In this document: in pieces, positions 6,864 through 10,207 of the stretch
Numbering within the stretch: the first letter of the stretch is position 1
Layout: each line of letters opens with the position of its first letter
Assembly: GCA_002431635.1 (NCBI GenBank)
Contig: DJGH01000036.1
Location: 5,927-16,133, forward strand
From: Petrotoga sp. UBA5851
GTDB taxonomy: Bacteria; Thermotogota; Thermotogae; Petrotogales; Petrotogaceae
DNA: 10,207 nucleotides
Reading direction: 5' to 3'
Made by a program: the position numbers and the translations under genes
Notes under the pieces: model-generated
Told to the model about the DNA's origin: nothing
Databases searched by the model: none
Seen by the model: only the letters and a program-made list of their open reading frames with translations

Positions 6864-6893
6864 AAGCAGCGGCTTAGTACCGCTGCTTTTTTT
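6864..6893 (+). terminator. Rho-independent terminator after the dehydrogenase
   Basis: A perfect 9-base stem AAGCAGCGG (6864-6872) / CCGCTGCTT (6880-6888) with a 7-base loop runs into a T tract (6887-6893). It starts about 10 bases after the stop codon and separates the dehydrogenase from pyrR. Confidence 0.92.
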
Positions 6894-6925
6894 ATCTTAT
6901 TTTTAGATTATTATTTCTTTACTAA

Positions 6926-6934
6926 TGGTATAAT
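6926..6934 (+). promoter_or_regulatory. Extended -10 promoter of pyrR
   Basis: TGGTATAAT, a perfect TATAAT (6929-6934) with the TGn extension. The -35 region at 17-base spacing (6906-6911, GATTAT) is weak. It lies 30 bases before the pyrR ATG, leaving a leader too short for a PyrR-type attenuator. Confidence 0.6.
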
Positions 6935-6964
6935 TGTATTACTTTAATTGCTTACGGAGGATAT

Positions 6965-7498
6965 ATGCTCTTAAAAAATAAAGTTATGGATTCAAAAGAT
7001 ATTCAGCGCACTCTTATGAGACTTACTCATGAACTTCTTGAAAGAAATAGAGGTGTCGAGAATACTGTGCTTCTTGGTATTAAGAAGGGCGGAAAAGAGA
7101 TATGTGACAGAATATGGGATAATATTTATAAAATTGAAAATATCTACCTTGAAAAAGGGTATATAGATGTATCGCCATATAGAGATGATGAAAAGAAAAA
7201 TCAAGAGGATACCTCTGAAATAAATTTTGCGCTTACTGACAAAACAGTAGTACTTATTGATGATGTCCTTTTTACAGGAAGGACTGTGAGGGCTGCGATG
7301 GAAGCTATAGTAAACCTGGGAAGACCTAAAAATATTCAACTCATGGTTCTTATAGACCGTGGTCATAGAGAGTTTCCTATAAAGGCAGACTATGTGGGTA
7401 AAAATATTCCTACATCAAAAAACAACGAAGAAGTAAAAGTATTTATAGGAAAAGAATTTGATAATCCTGAAAATGGGGTATTTATATACAATAGATAG
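6965..7498 (+). CDS. pyrR: Bifunctional pyr operon regulator/uracil phosphoribosyltransferase PyrR
   Basis: A 177-residue protein of normal PyrR length with a type I phosphoribosyltransferase fold. In Gram-positives PyrR binds the leader RNA of pyrimidine genes in response to UMP/UTP and causes attenuation; it also makes UMP from uracil and PRPP. The PRPP loop is VVLIDDVLFTGRTVRAAMEA (95-114). The PyrR-type YRDD (72-75), LIDRGHREFPI (129-139) and NIPTSKNNEEVKV (147-159) are present, and VLLGIKKGG (35-43) is the first PRT strand. GGAGG (6956-6960) lies 4 bases before the ATG. No pyr biosynthetic gene is next to it: upstream is a terminated dehydrogenase and downstream is glycogen phosphorylase. 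It is therefore probably a trans-acting regulator of pyr genes elsewhere. No terminator is seen between it and the phosphorylase gene, so read-through is possible. Confidence 0.93.
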   Translation: MLLKNKVMDSKDIQRTLMRLTHELLERNRGVENTVLLGIKKGGKEICDRIWDNIYKIENIYLEKGYIDVSPYRDDEKKNQEDTSEINFALTDKTVVLIDDVLFTGRTVRAAMEAIVNLGRPKNIQLMVLIDRGHREFPIKADYVGKNIPTSKNNEEVKVFIGKEFDNPENGVFIYNR

Positions 7499-7535
7499 TC
7501 TTTAAAATACTATATTATGATTTTTCCCTGTTTTT

Positions 7536-7544
7536 TGATATAAT
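7536..7544 (+). promoter_or_regulatory. Extended -10 promoter of the glucan phosphorylase
   Basis: TGATATAAT, with TATAAT at 7539-7544, about 48 bases before the ATG. The -35 position at 17-base spacing (7516-7521, TATGAT) is poor. The nine-base element is identical to the -10 region of the promoter at 1728-1736. Confidence 0.6.
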
Positions 7545-7565
7545 ACTTCTGTTTAGCATTCTTAA

Positions 7566-7584
7566 CCTTTAAATCTAAAGGAGG
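7566..7584 (+). promoter_or_regulatory. Ribosome binding site of the phosphorylase with an overlapping small hairpin
   Basis: The strong Shine-Dalgarno AAAGGAGG (7577-7584) is partly inside the inverted repeat CCTTTA (7566-7571) / TAAAGG (7576-7581) with a 4-base loop. The stem would cover the first half of the ribosome site. It is only 6 base pairs and may be chance. Confidence 0.45.
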
Positions 7585-7592
7585 AATTTTAT

Positions 7593-10154
7593 ATGGAATT
7601 TCTTAAAAAAGTAACGGTTATCCCATCGCTTCCTGAAAGAATCAAAGATCTTAAAGAGTTGTCCATGAACCTGTACTGGACATGGAACTTCAATGCACAA
7701 AAACTTTTTGAAAATATTGATCCTGTTCTATGGGGAAAAACAGGCAAAAACCCGGTTACTTTCCTAAAAAGTGTTTCTCAGAAAGAGTTGAAAAAGGCTG
7801 CTGAATCATCTGATTATCTTGAACTGTATGACAATGAAATGAAAAAATTCAGCTTATACAAAAACGAAAAAAATACATGGTTCAATACCACCCACAAAGA
7901 TTACACAGGGGGAAAGATAGCTTATTTTTGTGCTGAATTTGGACTTCATGAATCTCTACCTATATACACAGGCGGACTTGGTATCCTTGCAGGAGATCAT
8001 GTAAAGTCTGCCAGCGACCTGGGTATTCCATTTGTAGCTATAGGAATGATATACCGACAGGGCTACTTCATACAAAAAATACGCTCCGACGGGACACAGG
8101 AAGATCTTTATGAGTACTACAACTATGAAAATTTTCCTATACAACCAGCAAAAAATGAGCGTAATGAAGAAATCTATGTGACTGTAAATATTTTAAACAG
8201 AACAGTTTATATAAAAGCATGGGAACTTTCCGTAGGAAGAGTGAAGCTTTATCTTCTTGACACTGATATTCCACAAAACGAGCCGGAGGACAGACATCTC
8301 ACTTACAAACTTTACGGCGGAGATATTGAAATGCGTATAAAACAGGAAATAATACTGGGAATAGGCGGTATAAGAATGCTGCGTAAGTTAGGTATAAATA
8401 CATCCGTCTATCATATGAATGACAGTCATCCAAACTTTCTGGTTCTGGAAAGGATACGCGAGCTTATTGAAGAAAAATCACTTACTCCCAAGCAGGCAAT
8501 TGAGTATGTGCGTTCCACTTCCATATTTACCACCCATACTCCCGTACCTGCCGGAAATGATTCTTTTCATCCGAATCTTATGGAAAGATACTTCAAAGAG
8601 TATGTCCAAAATCTTAATCTTACATGGAAAGAGTTTCTTGATCTGGGAAAGGAAGTACGTTCAGACGGAACACAGATGTTTTCAATGACCATTCTTGCTT
8701 TAAAACTTGCCGGTAGAGCAAACGGAGTTTCAAAGCTCCATGGTGAAGTGTCAAGAAATCTTTGGAAAGATGTATGGCCTGGACTTGAAGCCGTAGAAGT
8801 TCCAATAACCCACGTAACTAATGGTGTTCATTCTGAAACTTGGATAGCTAATGAACTACAGGAGTTATATGATAAATATCTTTCTCCATGTTGGAGAATG
8901 AAACAGGATGATCCGGAAATATGGAGCAAGATTGATGATATACCGGATGAAGAACTATGGGCTGTTCATAAAAAGCTTAAAAAGAAGCTTATTATTTTTA
9001 CACATGAAAAACTTAAAGAGCAGAGAATGCGTCATGGTGAAACCGTAGAACAGATACAGGAAATAGAAGGAATTCTTGATGAGAATGCTCTTACAATAGG
9101 ATTCGCCAGAAGATTCGCAACCTATAAGAGAGCTCTTATGATTTTCAAAGATCTCAACAGACTTGATGCTATACTCAACAATCCTGAAAAACCGGTTCAA
9201 ATAATCTTCGCAGGCAAGGCACACCCTGCAGATAAACCTGGTCAGGAATTGATACGCAGAATCAATGAAATATCAAGAATGCCTAATTTTAAAAACAAGA
9301 TCGTTTTTCTAGAAGGATACGATATGAATGTAGCGCGGCATCTTCTTGCAGGAGTTGACGTATGGATGAACACTCCGCGCAGGCCTCATGAAGCTTCAGG
9401 AACATCAGGAGAAAAAGCCGGAATGAACGGATCTATAAACTTCAGCGTTTTAGACGGATGGTGGGTAGAGGGCTATAAAGGCAACAATGGCTGGGCAATC
9501 GGTGACAACAGAGACTATAACGATCACGAACTTCAAGACAAGATTGACAGTGTTTCAATATACAATACTTTAGAAAAAATTATTGTTCCTCTTTACTACT
9601 CAGGTAAAATGGATCTGTCCTCTGAATGGACAGATACCATAAAAGAATCGATAAAAAGTGTTTCTGTATTCTTTAACACTTCAAGAATGCTTAAAGAATA
9701 CACACAAAGACTTTATATGCCCGCTTATCTTCAGGGAAGAAAGTTTGAGGATGGCGACTTTAAAGTATCCAGAGAGTTTTCAAGATGGCGCGAAATTCTT
9801 GAGAAAAACTGGAGCTCTGTCAAAATTAAAGTTATAGGAACGCAAGATATCAGTAACAGTCTTCTCGCCGGAACTAAAGTGGAGATTCAATCAGAAATTT
9901 ATCTTCCGGGAATAGGCCCAGATTCTATTAAAGTTGAAGCTGTAGTTGCAAAAATTGAAGGCCAGAAAGTAACTCATCTAAAATCTTATGATTTCAGGCT
10001 CCTTAAAGAAGCCAGTCCTGATACATACTTATACTCAGGCGAAATTGAGTTTGATGAAAGAGGAACTTATGGATATAACATAAGAATTGCAGCACATCAC
10101 AACTTTATGCCACACAGAAATTACATAATGAATCTTGTTAAATACCCTGGTTAA
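7593..10154 (+). CDS. glgP: Alpha-glucan (glycogen) phosphorylase, GT35 family, DUF3417 type
   Basis: An 853-residue cytosolic enzyme that releases glucose-1-phosphate from storage glucans using inorganic phosphate and pyridoxal phosphate. Residues about 1-100 form the N-terminal DUF3417-type region (ELSMNLYWTWN at 22-32). The GT35 body follows: KIAYFCAEFGLHESLPIYTGGLGILAGDH (108-136), YHMNDSHPNFLVLERIRE (273-290), FTTHTPVPAGNDSF (312-325), HVTNGVHSETWI (407-418), GFARRFATYKRALM (503-516) and IIFAGKAHPAD (537-547). The cofactor lysine is K608 in EASGTSGEKAGMNGSINFSVLDGWW (600-624). The C-terminal 110 residues are a beta-rich tail usual in this subfamily. This is the alpha-glucan phosphorylase type of Thermotoga and many Clostridia, not the classic GlgP/MalP type. 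AAAGGAGG and its own promoter precede it, and a strong terminator follows directly. No other glg gene is beside it, so it appears to be a single-gene unit, perhaps with read-through from pyrR. Confidence 0.95.
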   Translation: MEFLKKVTVIPSLPERIKDLKELSMNLYWTWNFNAQKLFENIDPVLWGKTGKNPVTFLKSVSQKELKKAAESSDYLELYDNEMKKFSLYKNEKNTWFNTTHKDYTGGKIAYFCAEFGLHESLPIYTGGLGILAGDHVKSASDLGIPFVAIGMIYRQGYFIQKIRSDGTQEDLYEYYNYENFPIQPAKNERNEEIYVTVNILNRTVYIKAWELSVGRVKLYLLDTDIPQNEPEDRHLTYKLYGGDIEMRIKQEIILGIGGIRMLRKLGINTSVYHMNDSHPNFLVLERIRELIEEKSLTPKQAIEYVRSTSIFTTHTPVPAGNDSFHPNLMERYFKEYVQNLNLTWKEFLDLGKEVRSDGTQMFSMTILALKLAGRANGVSKLHGEVSRNLWKDVWPGLEAVEVPITHVTNGVHSETWIANELQELYDKYLSPCWRMKQDDPEIWSKIDDIPDEELWAVHKKLKKKLIIFTHEKLKEQRMRHGETVEQIQEIEGILDENALTIGFARRFATYKRALMIFKDLNRLDAILNNPEKPVQIIFAGKAHPADKPGQELIRRINEISRMPNFKNKIVFLEGYDMNVARHLLAGVDVWMNTPRRPHEASGTSGEKAGMNGSINFSVLDGWWVEGYKGNNGWAIGDNRDYNDHELQDKIDSVSIYNTLEKIIVPLYYSGKMDLSSEWTDTIKESIKSVSVFFNTSRMLKEYTQRLYMPAYLQGRKFEDGDFKVSREFSRWREILEKNWSSVKIKVIGTQDISNSLLAGTKVEIQSEIYLPGIGPDSIKVEAVVAKIEGQKVTHLKSYDFRLLKEASPDTYLYSGEIEFDERGTYGYNIRIAAHHNFMPHRNYIMNLVKYPG

Positions 10155-10187
10155 AAAAATCTGCCGGATGTTCCGGCAGATTTTTTT
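10153..10187. terminator. Intrinsic terminator, probably bidirectional, after the phosphorylase
   Basis: TCTGCCGGA (10160-10168) and TCCGGCAGA (10172-10180) form a 9-base GC-rich stem with a TGT loop. It is flanked by seven A residues before and seven T residues after, which extend the pairing to 16 bases and provide a U tract on either strand. The phosphorylase stop codon overlaps the start of the A run. Confidence 0.93.
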
Positions 10188-10207
10188 ATTATTTCTTCCT
10201 GACCATT

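Noticed and set aside
6434..6865. Second antisense open frame (143 codons) opposite the 3' end of the dehydrogenase
   Set aside because: No recognisable domain, its start would sit at the terminator hairpin, and the coding strand is clearly the other one.
6894..6964. PyrR attenuator or riboswitch before pyrR
   Set aside because: The leader after the likely transcription start is only about 25 bases and shows no terminator or antiterminator stems; the hairpin at 6864-6888 belongs to the upstream gene.
1..10207. Defence system, CRISPR array, toxin-antitoxin or biosynthetic cluster
   Set aside because: No spaced direct repeats and no nuclease, toxin or synthase domain was recognised; the genes are mainly housekeeping or single-step metabolic enzymes.

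Overview
The window reads as ordinary chromosomal DNA from a low-GC Gram-positive bacterium (Bacillota, most likely a Clostridia-like lineage). The grounds are AT-rich coding sequence, strong GGAGG-type ribosome binding sites, TGnTATAAT extended -10 promoters, a pyrR gene and a MerR/BmrR-type regulator. No mobile element, phage gene, CRISPR array, rRNA or tRNA was seen, and no reading frame looks broken.

Layout. On the minus strand, bases 1-1633 hold a UMF1-family major facilitator transporter followed after a short gap by a metallo-beta-lactamase-fold hydrolase that runs off the left edge. A 135-base divergent promoter region (about 1634-1768) carries two mirrored TGATATAAT elements and fires both ways. 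On the plus strand, a compact set follows: an RlmD-type 23S rRNA m5U methyltransferase, a CutC-family protein that overlaps it by 4 bases, a glycosylasparaginase-type Ntn hydrolase without a signal peptide, and a MerR-family regulator with a BmrR-like ligand domain.

Directly after the regulator, at 5732-5762, lies a promoter with consensus-like -35 and -10 hexamers separated by 19 bp. That long spacer is the hallmark of promoters activated by MerR-family proteins. It drives a 344-residue NAD(P)-dependent dehydrogenase of the 2,4-diaminopentanoate dehydrogenase/DapB-like superfamily, which ends at a strong intrinsic terminator. This regulator-promoter-dehydrogenase cassette is the most interesting unit in the window, because the inducing ligand and the substrate are not obvious and none of the ornithine-fermentation partners is present.

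The right part holds pyrR, with its own extended -10 promoter and no pyrimidine genes beside it, then an 853-residue alpha-glucan (glycogen) phosphorylase of the DUF3417-containing bacterial type, also with its own promoter. A long, probably bidirectional terminator closes the window, and the last bases could be the tail of a convergent gene.

The neighbouring genes mostly serve unrelated housekeeping roles (rRNA modification, nucleotide regulation, glycogen breakdown). I did not find a convincing new multi-gene system; the leads are the MerR cassette and the intracellular glycosylasparaginase.
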